In this document: piece after piece, positions 1 through 8,899 of the stretch
Numbering within the stretch: the stretch's first letter is position 1
Layout: each line of letters opens with the position of its first letter
Source of the DNA: Paenibacillus polymyxa M1
GTDB taxonomy: Bacteria; Bacillota; Bacilli; Paenibacillales; Paenibacillaceae
Length of the DNA stretch: 64,000 bases
NCBI RefSeq assembly: GCF_000237325.1
Contig: NC_017542.1
Coordinates: 3,320,501-3,384,500, forward strand
Direction: 5' to 3'
Position numbers and translations under genes: made by a program
The notes under the pieces: generated by a model
Database searches by the model: none
Told to the model about the DNA's origin: nothing
Seen by the model: the letters and a program-made list of their open reading frames with translations, nothing else

Positions 1-2461
1 TATAATTGAAGGTCACACCTGTGTGCCGTGCATTCACAGAATCGGCACCTGGCGTATCCACCAGCACGATGCCCTGACGAGTCAAAGTGCAATCATAATA
101 AAGGTCGATATGCTCCACGAAGCATGATTTGCGCTCGGATGCGACAAAATCTCGATATTGCTCTAGATTCACCTGAAGCTGTTGTCCTAGCAAGCTTTCA
201 GCTTCTTCCCATCCAGCTGCAGCAGCCTTCAAAAAGCTGTAATGAGGCCTTCCCGCAGGATGAATACCTTCTGGTGATAACGCATTTACGGCTTCTTGCC
301 AGCCCACGGACGCTGGCTCTCCCAATCCTAATAACCGAAAAGAGTATTTAAGATCTTCCCGTAATGCGTCCACTGATTTCATGTAGACGTCAGCCGTGGC
401 ATGGCGCTCATGACTTGTAGGCGCCATAATGCGGTTAATCGCCGCTGTCGTCGGATGGGGCGATACGGGCAACACCGCTTCGCCCAACAAAGCGTTGGCA
501 AAGCTGGACTTCCCGGCGCTGAACGCTCCGAATAGCGCCAATGTAAAGCGCCCGCCCTCCAGTGCAGCGGCACGCGCATGTAAATCCCGAACAGCCGCTT
601 GCATGGCAGGGTACGGGCTTATTAATGCAGCGGCGGCCTTCAATCGTGTCGCTGCTGCATCCAGCCGCGTACGGCGGCCCCCGGCGGCAGACCGCGCTGT
701 CGTCGTGCTTGCTTGTGACTGCACCGATCCGTTGCGCGAGCCAGCAATGTCTGGACGCACGGCACCAGTTGATGCCGTATCTGTCGGGGCAGCAGCGGCA
801 GTATCGGCCGCAGGAGCAGGCGTGCCCACACGGGGCAACCCGCCAGGCGCGGAAGCCTGCGGCAGCATGCTACGCAGCAGGTCGGCGTGCGAAGCCAAGG
901 CTTGCAAGCGAGTGCTGTAACGGCTCGCAGCTTCCGCCTGCGCCAGCAACGCAGTGCGCGCATCCGCGAGAGCCTCGCGGCTGGCTTCGGCCCGTACCGC
1001 AAGCTGGGCCAGCAGGCGGTCTACCAGCGCCAACGCCTTGCGGCGGCAATCAGCGGTCACAGCAGCGCGCAGGTCCTTGCAATAGTTCAACGTATACTCC
1101 GGAGACAAAGCATTTTCCTTTACTGTCTGCTCTACCAGTTGCCGATCCATTGCAGGGCGGATGTCATCCAGCTCCTGTTCCATCGCAGCGGTCCACAAAC
1201 CTTGACCTTCTCCCCATGACCTCAGTAACTCACGCACATGAGGCAACAGTTGTCCCTCCACCTGATCACTCAGCATCCCTGCCAGCCGGTCCAAACGGCG
1301 CTCCTTTTCTCGCTCCGTCTTTCCTCCGGCAAACCATAACCCTGTTTTAAAGCCCGGCTTGCGGCTTTCTAAATATTCGCCAGCCGCTTCACGTAGCTCC
1401 GCAGGCGTGAGATGAGCATGTTCCAGTAGATGATCCAGTTCTTGACGAAGCCGTTTATGCTCCTGCTCTGGAAGCATCCTCCAGTGTTCATCCTCTTGCT
1501 GTAAGGCCTTCTGCTCTATGTCCAGGCGCAAAATGGCCTCTTCTCCACCTGCTTCTTTGAGCAGTGCGTTCAGTTCCTCTTCTTCAGCGGCCTGCACCGT
1601 CTCCACATGCTGCTCTACCAAATGGTGCATAGAAGACACTAAACTATAAGCCAAAAGCTCTGCTTTGCGCTCCAGCAAATTCGGAATCAAGTACGTCAAC
1701 TGCTCCCACTGATTCCAGGGGTGATTCTGTTCCTTCAAGGAAGTAAACAGAATGTCCGTGTAATGTACCTGCCAGGCATGAAAGCTGCTTTCCACCTCAT
1801 TACGATAACGTGTAAAGGATAGCTCCCGCTCTCGGTGCTTATCGATTTGATTGATTATCAAATATAGTGGCTTGCCCCAATCCGACAAACTTTTGGCAAA
1901 AGACAAATTATTCTCAGATTGGACATGATTGTAGTCCATCACATAAAAAACAATATCAGCCCAATGTAAAGCTGAATGTGTCGCCATCGCGTGTCCGTGG
2001 TCTGTGGAATCTACGCCGGGTGTATCCAGCAGCACTCCTCTGCCAGATAATATCGGTATATCCTCCCATACTTCAACTGATTCATAGGCTCCACCATTTT
2101 TACAATACTCAGCAAGCTCGGACAGGGAAGCTTCCACGATTTCCGGCTCCGGGTTTTCTACCGATCGGGCTGGATGAATAAGCACTCTCGAACGTCCATG
2201 ACGGATGGACACTACATTAGCGCTTGTAGGCACCGGTCCAGATGGCAGCACGGTTTTACCGCACAGGCTGTTAATCAAGCTCGATTTACCTGCTGAAAAA
2301 TGTCCACAAAAGGCAATGGTCAACTCTTGCGCATGCGCTTTTTCCATCAAATCCCCTAGCGCCCTCGCTCCCGCTTCATCCCCTGCTTTACGCAAGTTAT
2401 CCTGTATCTGTTCTATCGTATTCAACCACTTGTCCGCATCTCCTGTAATCGTTTGCATCAT
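1..2461 (-). CDS. dynA: Two-headed bacterial dynamin-like GTPase DynA (3' part beyond window)
   Basis: Reading leftward from an ATG preceded by AAGGAG, the frame stays open for 820 codons and leaves the window, so the C-terminus is missing. Two dynamin heads are visible. P-loop 1 is GHFSAGKSS at residues 53-61, with a DTPG G3 motif near 145. P-loop 2 is GAFSAGKSS near 644-652, with DTPG near 800. Two fused dynamin units are the hallmark of Bacillus DynA (YpbR), a membrane-tethering and fusion GTPase linked to envelope stress and phage tolerance. The segment at about 600-1080 is much richer in G+C and codes an Ala/Arg-rich stretch between the two heads. A two-base ATG-ATG ambiguity at the start (2461 or 2458) cannot be resolved. 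Family assignment is secure; the physiological role is inferred. Confidence 0.9.
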   Translation of the reverse strand, partial: MMQTITGDADKWLNTIEQIQDNLRKAGDEAGARALGDLMEKAHAQELTIAFCGHFSAGKSSLINSLCGKTVLPSGPVPTSANVVSIRHGRSRVLIHPARSVENPEPEIVEASLSELAEYCKNGGAYESVEVWEDIPILSGRGVLLDTPGVDSTDHGHAMATHSALHWADIVFYVMDYNHVQSENNLSFAKSLSDWGKPLYLIINQIDKHRERELSFTRYRNEVESSFHAWQVHYTDILFTSLKEQNHPWNQWEQLTYLIPNLLERKAELLAYSLVSSMHHLVEQHVETVQAAEEEELNALLKEAGGEEAILRLDIEQKALQQEDEHWRMLPEQEHKRLRQELDHLLEHAHLTPAELREAAGEYLESRKPGFKTGLWFAGGKTEREKERRLDRLAGMLSDQVEGQLLPHVRELLRSWGEGQGLWTAAMEQELDDIRPAMDRQLVEQTVKENALSPEYTLNYCKDLRAAVTADCRRKALALVDRLLAQLAVRAEASREALADARTALLAQAEAASRYSTRLQALASHADLLRSMLPQASAPGGLPRVGTPAPAADTAAAAPTDTASTGAVRPDIAGSRNGSVQSQASTTTARSAAGGRRTRLDAAATRLKAAAALISPYPAMQAAVRDLHARAAALEGGRFTLALFGAFSAGKSSFANALLGEAVLPVSPHPTTAAINRIMAPTSHERHATADVYMKSVDALREDLKYSFRLLGLGEPASVGWQEAVNALSPEGIHPAGRPHYSFLKAAAAGWEEAESLLGQQLQVNLEQYRDFVASERKSCFVEHIDLYYDCTLTRQGIVLVDTPGADSVNARHTGVTFNY

Positions 2462-2546
2462 AAGCTACGGTTTCACTCCTTGTTTCTTATCTGCACCAAA
2501 TAGCTATATTGTAGCATTCCTAAGCCACTGTGAGAATCATCACATT

Positions 2547-2596
2547 AAAAAAACTAAAAAAGCGCTCCCTGCCTGTACCTGGCTTTCGGGAACGCG
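2547..2596 (-). terminator. Rho-independent terminator of the glutathione peroxidase gene
   Basis: Imperfect stem GCGCTCCC / GGGAACGC (2562-2569 with 2588-2595). On the minus strand it is followed by a T-rich run (A-rich 2547-2561 on plus). It lies between the peroxidase stop and dynA. Confidence 0.65.
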
Positions 2597-2648
2597 TTCT
2601 TGTAAATGGCAAACCATAAGTTTATTTTATAATGTCCAAAACAGATCA

Positions 2649-3194
2649 TCACAGTAATGCTTCAATATATTCTTCCATATCCAGAGGGTCTGTCGTTGCT
2701 TCAAATCGTTTGATCACTTTCCCGTTCCGATCAATCAGGAATTTCGTGAAATTCCATTTGATCGAATCTCCTGGTAAGTACTCAGGATGACGCTCATGAA
2801 TTAAAGGAATAAGTATTTTGGCAACCGAATGTGTTTCATCAAAGCCCTCAAAGGGCAACGACGAAGCAAGATATGTAAACAACGGGTGAGCCTGCTCATC
2901 ACGTACATTCACCTTTTGGAACATGGGGAATGCGACCCCATAATTCAGAGTACAAAATGTTTGCACACTTTCATTGGAATCCGGCTCTTGATCGGCAAAT
3001 TGATTGCATGGGAACCCGAGAATCACCAAGCCTCTATCCTTATATTGATCATATAGACGCTGCAAATCCTGATATTGAAATGTAAAACCGCACTGGCTGG
3101 CCGTATTTACAATCAACACTACTTTATCTTTATAATCACTAAGGGTGATCTCCTTGCCGTTCATCGCAATGGCTGAATAATCATAAATGCTCAT
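2649..3194 (-). CDS. bsaA: Glutathione peroxidase family (thiol peroxidase, BsaA-like)
   Basis: A 181-residue protein of normal family length, with AGGAG just upstream of its ATG. It shows the peroxidatic cysteine in NTASQCGFT (around residue 36), the conserved glutamine in GFPCNQF and the tryptophan/asparagine pair in KWNFTKFL, which together form the catalytic tetrad of this fold. Cys in place of Sec is normal for bacteria. Bacterial members usually take electrons from thioredoxin and reduce peroxides in the cytosol. The gene appears to stand alone, with its own terminator on the left and a 180-bp gap on the right. That gap holds a small GGCTGGT/ACCAGCC hairpin at about 3309-3325. Physiological substrate is inferred from the family. 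Confidence 0.9.
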   Translation of the reverse strand: MSIYDYSAIAMNGKEITLSDYKDKVVLIVNTASQCGFTFQYQDLQRLYDQYKDRGLVILGFPCNQFADQEPDSNESVQTFCTLNYGVAFPMFQKVNVRDEQAHPLFTYLASSLPFEGFDETHSVAKILIPLIHERHPEYLPGDSIKWNFTKFLIDRNGKVIKRFEATTDPLDMEEYIEALL

Positions 3195-3371
3195 TTAAGA
3201 AACTCCTCTGAAAATGTAATTGAAGATTTCATATTTAAATATGTGAAATCATCCATATCCAGCGTTTTATGACGGTCTTCAAGGTTCGTGTAAATATGCG
3301 TCTGCGGGCTGGTTAGACCAGCCGAGCCGCCTATACCGGAACATGCAACGCATGTCGTCCGCTAATTACAC

Positions 3372-3644
3372 TTAATTAGCTGCAGTCTCAAGTACTGGCA
3401 GCAAAATTTCAAATACTTGACCATGCTGTAAGATCGTAATTCCACGGGATTTATCCTTCATTACGACCACTTCTGGTTTTTGTGACATACGCTCCAGGTA
3501 ATGCTCAGGGACATCACCAGAATGACTAACTGTGATTCCCTCTAGCTCGCGCTCTTCGTTTTCAGCAAACTCTGTTGTTACAATTTGCTCAAAAATATCG
3601 GAGAACGCCTCAAAATTATCTGTATATACCGAAATGCACTTCAT
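3372..3644 (-). CDS. Small conserved hypothetical protein (90 aa)
   Basis: A 90-residue acidic soluble protein with a good ribosome site (AAGGATGAAGAG) before its ATG. It has no signal peptide or membrane segment. I recall similar short proteins in paenibacilli, sometimes labelled as transhydrogenase-like, but no transhydrogenase motif can be seen here, so I give it no function. The sequence begins MKCISVYTDNFEAFSDIFEQ and has a compact alternating alpha/beta look. It is followed leftward by a gap and the peroxidase gene, and sits downstream of nth on the same strand, so it may be co-transcribed with nth. Codon use and ribosome site support it as a real gene. Confidence 0.7.
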   Translation of the reverse strand: MKCISVYTDNFEAFSDIFEQIVTTEFAENEERELEGITVSHSGDVPEHYLERMSQKPEVVVMKDKSRGITILQHGQVFEILLPVLETAAN

Positions 3645-3711
3645 TACTCTTCATCCTTTTCTACACATAAATGGTTAAACCCTCTATTACCTTTATAGGT
3701 CTTTCGGGTCT

Positions 3712-4386
3712 TTAAGCTCTACGTTTCTTATCTTTTCTGATAAGAGACGTTTTCATACGTTTCTTGCCTTCCCTGCACACATCCAGCAATGGACACACCT
3801 GACATTGAGGGTTTTGAGCTTTGCAATGGTAGCGTCCGAAAAAAATGAGCCGGTGATGGGTCACAGACCATTCATCCCTAGGTACCCTTTTCATCAGCTT
3901 TTTTTCCACCTCAAGCACTGAATCATCCCACCCTGCAAAGCCGAGCCGTTTGGAAACGCGCTCTACATGCGTATCTACCGCAATAGCTGGTACATCAAAG
4001 GCAGTAGATACTACGACATTAGCCGTCTTGCGGCCAACACCGGGTAGCTTGACCAGTTGATCATGCTCCGAAGGTATCTCTCCCCCGTACTGGTCTATTA
4101 AAATCCGGCAGAGGTTATGAATATGCTTGGCCTTGTTTCGGTACAAGCCGATTCTACGAATATCCTGCTCCAGTTCCTCAAGAGGAACAGCCAAATAATC
4201 CTCAGGTGACTTGTATTTTTGAAACAGGTCTGCCGTTACTTTATTGACCATCTGATCGGAGCATTGAGCAGACAATAACACGGCAATCGTTAATTCAAAA
4301 GCATTGTCATGGTTCAGCTCACAATGGGCATCCGGAAACATCGTACCGATGATGTCCAATATATGACGTGCGGTTGCTGCATTCAC
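3712..4386 (-). CDS. nth: Endonuclease III (DNA glycosylase/AP lyase)
   Basis: Base-excision repair enzyme that removes oxidised pyrimidines and cleaves AP sites. The helix-hairpin-helix LPGVGRKTANVV carries the catalytic lysine, VDTHVERV carries the catalytic aspartate, and the C-terminal C-X6-C-X2-C-X5-C motif (CKAQNPQC..C..C) binds a [4Fe-4S] cluster. I start it at GTG 4386, because AGGAGG at about 4394-4400 lies directly before it; a longer TTG start at 4407 would place that site inside the gene. The product is then 224 aa, usual for the family. In Bacillus subtilis nth follows asnS-dnaD; here it is about 41 kb away from them. A terminator-type hairpin sits right before the ribosome site. 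Confidence 0.95.
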   Translation of the reverse strand: MNAATARHILDIIGTMFPDAHCELNHDNAFELTIAVLLSAQCSDQMVNKVTADLFQKYKSPEDYLAVPLEELEQDIRRIGLYRNKAKHIHNLCRILIDQYGGEIPSEHDQLVKLPGVGRKTANVVVSTAFDVPAIAVDTHVERVSKRLGFAGWDDSVLEVEKKLMKRVPRDEWSVTHHRLIFFGRYHCKAQNPQCQVCPLLDVCREGKKRMKTSLIRKDKKRRA

Positions 4387-4405
4387 GGAAATCCTACCTC
4401 CTAGC

Positions 4406-4445
4406 AAAAAAAACGTCTTGATACGGGATAGCCCGCATCAAGACG
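4406..4445 (-). terminator. Terminator-like hairpin between the GerM-like gene and nth
   Basis: CGTCTTGAT (4414-4422) pairs with ATCAAGACG (4437-4445), with an inner CGGG/CCCG. Eight Ts follow on the minus strand (A-run 4406-4413). The T-run ends about six bases before the nth AGGAGG. It therefore ends the upstream transcript or acts as an attenuator for nth. Confidence 0.8.
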
Positions 4446-4599
4446 GTCACTCTAAATAATCATCCGGAAAGAAACGAATACTATTTGTGCATGACTGCCT
4501 GCATAGGCGAGAAATACACTCCTATATTATCATTATCTGTCACAGATTGCACGTGAAAAGTGTGTAAATTCTCAAGAAATTTTCATACAGTCTGATCGA

Positions 4600-5250
4600 T
4601 TAGCGGCTCATTGGGTGCTCCAAATCTACATGTCCCATTAAGGACTCCAGAGATTGACCATCTACGAGCAAATCCAGCGTTTTGACTTCCTTGAATTGGA
4701 ACATCGTTTGCTTCAAAGCATCGATAGCCAATTCCTCGCCGCCAGCTCCCAATCGAGCCTCATCCGGCAGGGAAATATCAAAGGTCAATGCACCGTTATC
4801 CAATTTGATCTTATGCACGGTAATTTTCTCGGACCACAACGGAATCAGAGCAGAATCACCGCTCTTTTGTAGAGCTTCAAACGCTTTTTGGAATTTTTCC
4901 AGCTCGCTCGGATAGGTAATTTCCTTTTTCTGTTCTTTCAAACCGTTCTCTTGTGTATCCGTATAGTACACTGTGATCTGTTGTGTTTGACGATCTCCTG
5001 ACTTTTCCGTGTCCGTCTTGGTCTTTGTAGGCTCCGTCGACGGAGTTGCAGGTGTTTGACTCGCTCCATTATTTTCAGCAGACTGAGCTGATGGATCAGG
5101 GGTCGTCTGTTCGGGTGTACTATTTTGTGCAGCTGAAGTTTGTGTTTCCTGAGATGGAGTCGCAGGAGCCGATGTTTGCTTAGAGGCACACCCTGCACCT
5201 GCAATGGCAAACAGTGCCAGCAGACCTGCAATTACGATTTTCTTGTTCAT
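4600..5250 (-). CDS. GerM-like lipoprotein with GerMN domain
   Basis: A 216-residue lipoprotein starting at the ATG that follows AAGGAGGGGG. The N-terminus is lysine-positive, then hydrophobic, ending in the lipobox AGAGC (Cys about residue 22). Next comes a low-complexity Ser/Thr/Pro/Gln linker to about residue 95. The C-terminal part (ITVYYTD ... FKEVKTLDLLVDGQ) is a GerMN-type domain as in Bacillus GerM, needed for sporulation and germination. In the sigma-E pathway GerM is thought to join the forespore channel complex. It lies downstream of two wall amidases on the same strand, a combination that fits envelope or spore-cortex remodelling. A true orthologue of gerM cannot be proven from one domain, so I leave the symbol empty. 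Confidence 0.8.
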   Translation of the reverse strand: MNKKIVIAGLLALFAIAGAGCASKQTSAPATPSQETQTSAAQNSTPEQTTPDPSAQSAENNGASQTPATPSTEPTKTKTDTEKSGDRQTQQITVYYTDTQENGLKEQKKEITYPSELEKFQKAFEALQKSGDSALIPLWSEKITVHKIKLDNGALTFDISLPDEARLGAGGEELAIDALKQTMFQFKEVKTLDLLVDGQSLESLMGHVDLEHPMSR

Positions 5251-5299
5251 ATGTCTGTCCCCCTCCTTACTTGACGTTGGCAAGCGATTTGTTGAAGAT

Positions 5300-6799
5300 T
5301 TATTTTACGTCGAGATACTCTGTGATTCCATCTGCAATCCCTTGAGCTACCCGGTTTTGAAAATCTTCATCAAACAGTGTTGCTTCCTCTTTTGCATTAC
5401 TCAGATATCCTACTTCAAGCAAAACAGCTGGCATAGTCGTTTCCCGAATTACATGGAAATTTCCATAACGAATGCCGCGGTCTGTCAGACCCGTCGCAGG
5501 AGCAAAGTACTTATGCATAACGTTGGCGAACGCTTTGCTTGCACTACGCTGGTAATACGTCTCTGTGCCGTTGGAAGCTGAGCTACCGCTGCTGTTAGCA
5601 TGAATGGACACAAACACGTTGGCTTTAAGATTTTCAGCCACTTTTACGCGCTGTTTAAGCTCCAAAAATGTATCATTGCTACGTGTTAACACAACCTCAA
5701 GCTTGGGGTTTTGTTTTAATATGCTTTCTACTTTCAGAGCCATCGCCAGGTTGAAGGTCTTTTCATAATTTTTTCTTGAAATACCAACTGCCCCGGAATC
5801 TTTTGCTCCATGTCCAGCATCAATAACAACGACCTTTTTACCATTGCTATTAACTGGAGATGTCTGCGTATCGTCCGGCTCTGACCCATCCGGTAACGTT
5901 GCGTCTGGCGTTGTATTCACTGAATCCTTGGAAGCCAGATCGACGATAACACGATTCGATCCATCATTATATGCGGTATAATTCATGGCATGTTTCAAAT
6001 CAATAACAACTCTCACCGTTGATGGTTCCTTTTGGAATAAAGCATATCGGATACCGGACACATCCGCTTCATTCTCAATGTCCAGCGAACCATTTAAGTT
6101 GCTATCCAGCTTCTGCTGGTCTCCAAAATTGTCCGCAAATGCAGTCGCTGGCAAATCCACCACTACCCGATCAGGGCCTGTCATCGTAAACGCTTTCGGC
6201 TTGACAGCACCCGCTGTTGTGATGGTTAAGCGGTTTTGGCTGAAACTGACTCCCTGCACCTGCGTCACACCTGAACTCGCATTATTGGTTGGCGCAGTTA
6301 CACTTCCTGTACCTGTACTGTTATTTCCGGACTTAGGAGGTGTAAATTCCCCGTTTCCAGACCCACTATTGCGGGTATATAATTTTACGGACTTGGAGCT
6401 GCTGTCCCATTTTACGTCCAGTCCCATTTGCTCGCCGATAAAACGAAGCGGTACAAGGGCATAATTGGAACGCAGCAGAGGCGAAGCATCCAGACTAATG
6501 TCGCTTCCATTGACAGTCGCCGTCTTACTTCCGATTATCATTCGGATCAAGGTACTGTCCTTCTCAATCGTGATGGTTCGCGCCTGCTGCTTCCATGTCA
6601 CGTCATATCCCAAATTTTCAGAAATTACGCGCAGCGGAACCATCGTACTTCCGCCAATTACTTGTGCCTTAGCACCACTAGGGACACTTAACTGTTGATC
6701 GTCGAGATAGATTTGTGTTCCACTCGAAGCCGCATGTCCATAACCCGGAACCGCCCACATGAAGACAAATAATAACAACAAAAAACCAAATTTCTTCAT
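5300..6799 (-). CDS. N-acetylmuramoyl-L-alanine amidase, stalk-domain/AMIN/Amidase_3 (copy 1)
   Basis: A 499-residue exported enzyme with a clear signal peptide (MKKFGFLLLLFVFMWAVPGYGHA) simplified here as a K-K start, hydrophobic core and A-H-A cut region. Residues about 28-140 hold two copper-amine-oxidase N-domain-like repeats, used as wall stalks. Next are a Gly/Ser/Thr/Asn linker, an AMIN domain (about 180-290), a Thr/Asp-rich linker and the zinc Amidase_3 domain (about 320-499). The latter begins VVVIDAGHGAKDSG with the first zinc histidine, contains VFVSIHANSSG with a further zinc histidine, and ends near AVLLEVGYLSN with the catalytic glutamate. It cleaves the amide bond between MurNAc and the stem peptide. 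RBS AAGGGTGA precedes the ATG. A paralogue lies immediately upstream. Confidence 0.92.
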   Translation of the reverse strand: MKKFGFLLLLFVFMWAVPGYGHAASSGTQIYLDDQQLSVPSGAKAQVIGGSTMVPLRVISENLGYDVTWKQQARTITIEKDSTLIRMIIGSKTATVNGSDISLDASPLLRSNYALVPLRFIGEQMGLDVKWDSSSKSVKLYTRNSGSGNGEFTPPKSGNNSTGTGSVTAPTNNASSGVTQVQGVSFSQNRLTITTAGAVKPKAFTMTGPDRVVVDLPATAFADNFGDQQKLDSNLNGSLDIENEADVSGIRYALFQKEPSTVRVVIDLKHAMNYTAYNDGSNRVIVDLASKDSVNTTPDATLPDGSEPDDTQTSPVNSNGKKVVVIDAGHGAKDSGAVGISRKNYEKTFNLAMALKVESILKQNPKLEVVLTRSNDTFLELKQRVKVAENLKANVFVSIHANSSGSSASNGTETYYQRSASKAFANVMHKYFAPATGLTDRGIRYGNFHVIRETTMPAVLLEVGYLSNAKEEATLFDEDFQNRVAQGIADGITEYLDVK

Positions 6800-7013
6800 T
6801 CGTCACCCTTCCATTCATAATTTTTTTGCCACATGCTCCGGTGCGGCGACCTGATATACGCGCTTATGTAATATCAGACAACCTTATAGACGTTATCTCA
6901 CACCAAAAGTTGCGAATATATTCCATCATAACAGAAATATACGTGCCAAAGAACTATTTTTGTCGAATTTTGACTAAAAATATGGACCATTTGCTTCCCG
7001 TCAAAAGTCGCAG

Positions 7014-7082
7014 CAAAAAAATAAAAAAAGCTACTTTTCACCCTCATGAATTTTCATTAAAAGGTGAGAAAGCAGCTTTTAT
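7014..7082 (-). terminator. Terminator of amidase copy 2
   Basis: Long imperfect hairpin AAAAGCTACTTTTCACC / GGTGAGAAAGCAGCTTTT, with Ts following on the minus strand (A-run from about 7014). It lies just after the stop of the second amidase, so the two amidase genes are probably separate transcripts. Confidence 0.8.
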
Positions 7083-7093
7083 TGCAAACTTTC

Positions 7094-8668
7094 TTAGTTG
7101 AGTGATTCAGTTACTCCTGTGCCTGTTCCAAGGTACTCTTTCAGGCCATCGACAATACCTTCGGCAATCTTCTGCTGTGTTTCTTCTGTGAACATGGCCG
7201 CTTCATTTGACAGATTACTAAGGTAGCCACATTCCAGTAATACAGCGGGCATTTGTGATTTTCTCGTCACCACATGGTTTGCCACCTTAATACCGTTATC
7301 CTTAAACTCGGTTGCTGCTACAAGATGTTTGTGCATGATCGTGGCCAGGCTCAAACTTTCCTGACGTGCATAATAGGTTTCAGACCCATTAGCTTTTCCG
7401 TTATTAGAAGTTGGCATACTGTTACCATGAATGGAAACAAACACGCTAGCCTGCTGATTATTAGCGAGCTGTGGCCGTTCATCCAGTGTGGGATACGTAT
7501 CTCCATTGCGAGTCAATACAATTTGAATATCAGGATCATTTTGGGCAAGCTGCTGGACTTTTAACGCTACCGCCAACGTAAATTCCTTCTCATGTCGTCC
7601 AGTCACACTGCCTGCTCCAGGGTCCTTACCACCATGTCCTGGATCAATTACGACGATTCGCCGTCCTTCGACATTCGTTGGAGCTACTATCTCCGGGTTC
7701 ACACTACGTTCACGCAACTGAAGGGTGATATCACCTATGCCATTTGTTGAAAGATCGTAATCACGTGCCTTATTCAAAGCAATGACGATACGTGCGCCCC
7801 CTTTTGTTCCATCCGCAGGAGCAAATCTGATTTCCTGTACATCCTCACTGTAACTATTCACCAACGCCCGCGTGCCATCCTTACGAACCGGGAACGACTG
7901 GAGAAGATCTGTCGACAGTGAAGTCTCCGGTAAATCTACAACTATACGGTCAGGTCCTGTCATTTTGGATACTTTAGGAGTTAGGTCTTTGTTCAGAGAA
8001 ATCTTTAACGTTTCATTCTCAAAAGAAATGTTTTGTACAAGCACCGCATTTGTAGTAGTCTGTTCTACATTCTGCTCCTTGGCAGTTGAAGGTACGGCTT
8101 CCGTATGCTTGTCTGCTTCAACCGGAGTTATTGTTGTCGCTGTTGCTGTAGACGTTTTATTTGTGCTTTTTGTACTCTGTGTTGACGTTTGCGACGGTTG
8201 TTGGGATTGAGACTGTTTATCCGCTGGTTGAGTTGCAATCTTCTGACTGAGATTTACGGATTTATTTTGATTATTCCAATCCACTTTTAACCCCATTTGC
8301 TCCCCGACAAAACGCAATGGAACCATGGTCGAGCTGCCCCGCAGCACAGGTGGTGCATCCAAACTAACTGTTTTTCCATTCACATCAGCCGATGTACGGC
8401 CTACATACATAGACATATCGGTACTGTTTTTTTGTATTGAAATTTTATAGGCTTGTGGCTCCCACTTAAACTGATATCCAAGCTGCTCCCCAACCACCCT
8501 GAGCGGTACCATGATTTTACCATTGACCATTTCAGGCTTTGCACCTGCGGGCGCTTCCACCCTTTTGCCATCCAAAAATAATTCTGCTCCAGCCGCATTC
8601 ACATGAGGGGAGGACGGCCATAACCAAATCAAGATAGCCGCTAGTATCACCCAACCATATTTCTTCAT
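7094..8668 (-). CDS. N-acetylmuramoyl-L-alanine amidase, stalk-domain/AMIN/Amidase_3 (copy 2)
   Basis: Paralogue of the downstream amidase with the same order of parts: signal peptide, two copper-amine-oxidase N-domain-like repeats (about 28-140), a Gln/Ser/Thr-rich linker (about 147-205), an AMIN domain and a C-terminal zinc Amidase_3 domain. The catalytic domain starts IVVIDPGHGGKDPGAG, contains VFVSIHGNSM and ends with AVLLECGYLSN, so the zinc ligands and glutamate look intact. I prefer ATG 8668 over 8674, because AGGGGA is then spaced six bases away; the product is 524 aa. It differs from copy 1 mainly in linker composition. Role: septal or peptidoglycan hydrolysis, probably in daughter-cell separation or sporulation. 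The exact stage is unknown. Confidence 0.92.
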   Translation of the reverse strand: MKKYGWVILAAILIWLWPSSPHVNAAGAELFLDGKRVEAPAGAKPEMVNGKIMVPLRVVGEQLGYQFKWEPQAYKISIQKNSTDMSMYVGRTSADVNGKTVSLDAPPVLRGSSTMVPLRFVGEQMGLKVDWNNQNKSVNLSQKIATQPADKQSQSQQPSQTSTQSTKSTNKTSTATATTITPVEADKHTEAVPSTAKEQNVEQTTTNAVLVQNISFENETLKISLNKDLTPKVSKMTGPDRIVVDLPETSLSTDLLQSFPVRKDGTRALVNSYSEDVQEIRFAPADGTKGGARIVIALNKARDYDLSTNGIGDITLQLRERSVNPEIVAPTNVEGRRIVVIDPGHGGKDPGAGSVTGRHEKEFTLAVALKVQQLAQNDPDIQIVLTRNGDTYPTLDERPQLANNQQASVFVSIHGNSMPTSNNGKANGSETYYARQESLSLATIMHKHLVAATEFKDNGIKVANHVVTRKSQMPAVLLECGYLSNLSNEAAMFTEETQQKIAEGIVDGLKEYLGTGTGVTESLN

Positions 8669-8802
8669 CCTCATTCCCCTAACTTATATATGTATTTTTT
8701 GTGCTACTTACAGACATAATCCTTCAGCCATTTTACATTTACAATACCATGATGAGTCGAACCGTCAACCCCTTATTTACCAATTTATTTTCTAAACATG
8801 AT

Positions 8803-8838
8803 AAAAGCCCGTAGGCAAAAGAGTTGCCAGTACGGGCT
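8803..8838 (-). terminator. Terminator of leuCD
   Basis: AGCCCGTAGGCAA (8806-8818) faces TTGCC-AG-TACGGGCT (8824-8838), a strong stem with a short T-rich tail on the minus strand. It lies downstream of leuD. Confidence 0.7.
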
Positions 8839-8899
8839 GTCTGTCTATCAAATAAATTAACTATATTTCTTCATATTGAAATTGGACCGGAAATGAACA

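Noticed and set aside
28..1350. Plus-strand open frames over the dynamin gene (for example 429-920 and 562-1350)
   Set aside because: They are antisense to a clear two-headed dynamin frame, lack ribosome sites and show low-complexity Ala/Arg/Pro composition caused by the GC-rich patch.
3307..3326. GGCTGGT/ACCAGCC hairpin as a terminator
   Set aside because: Stem is short and no T-run follows on either strand; role unclear.
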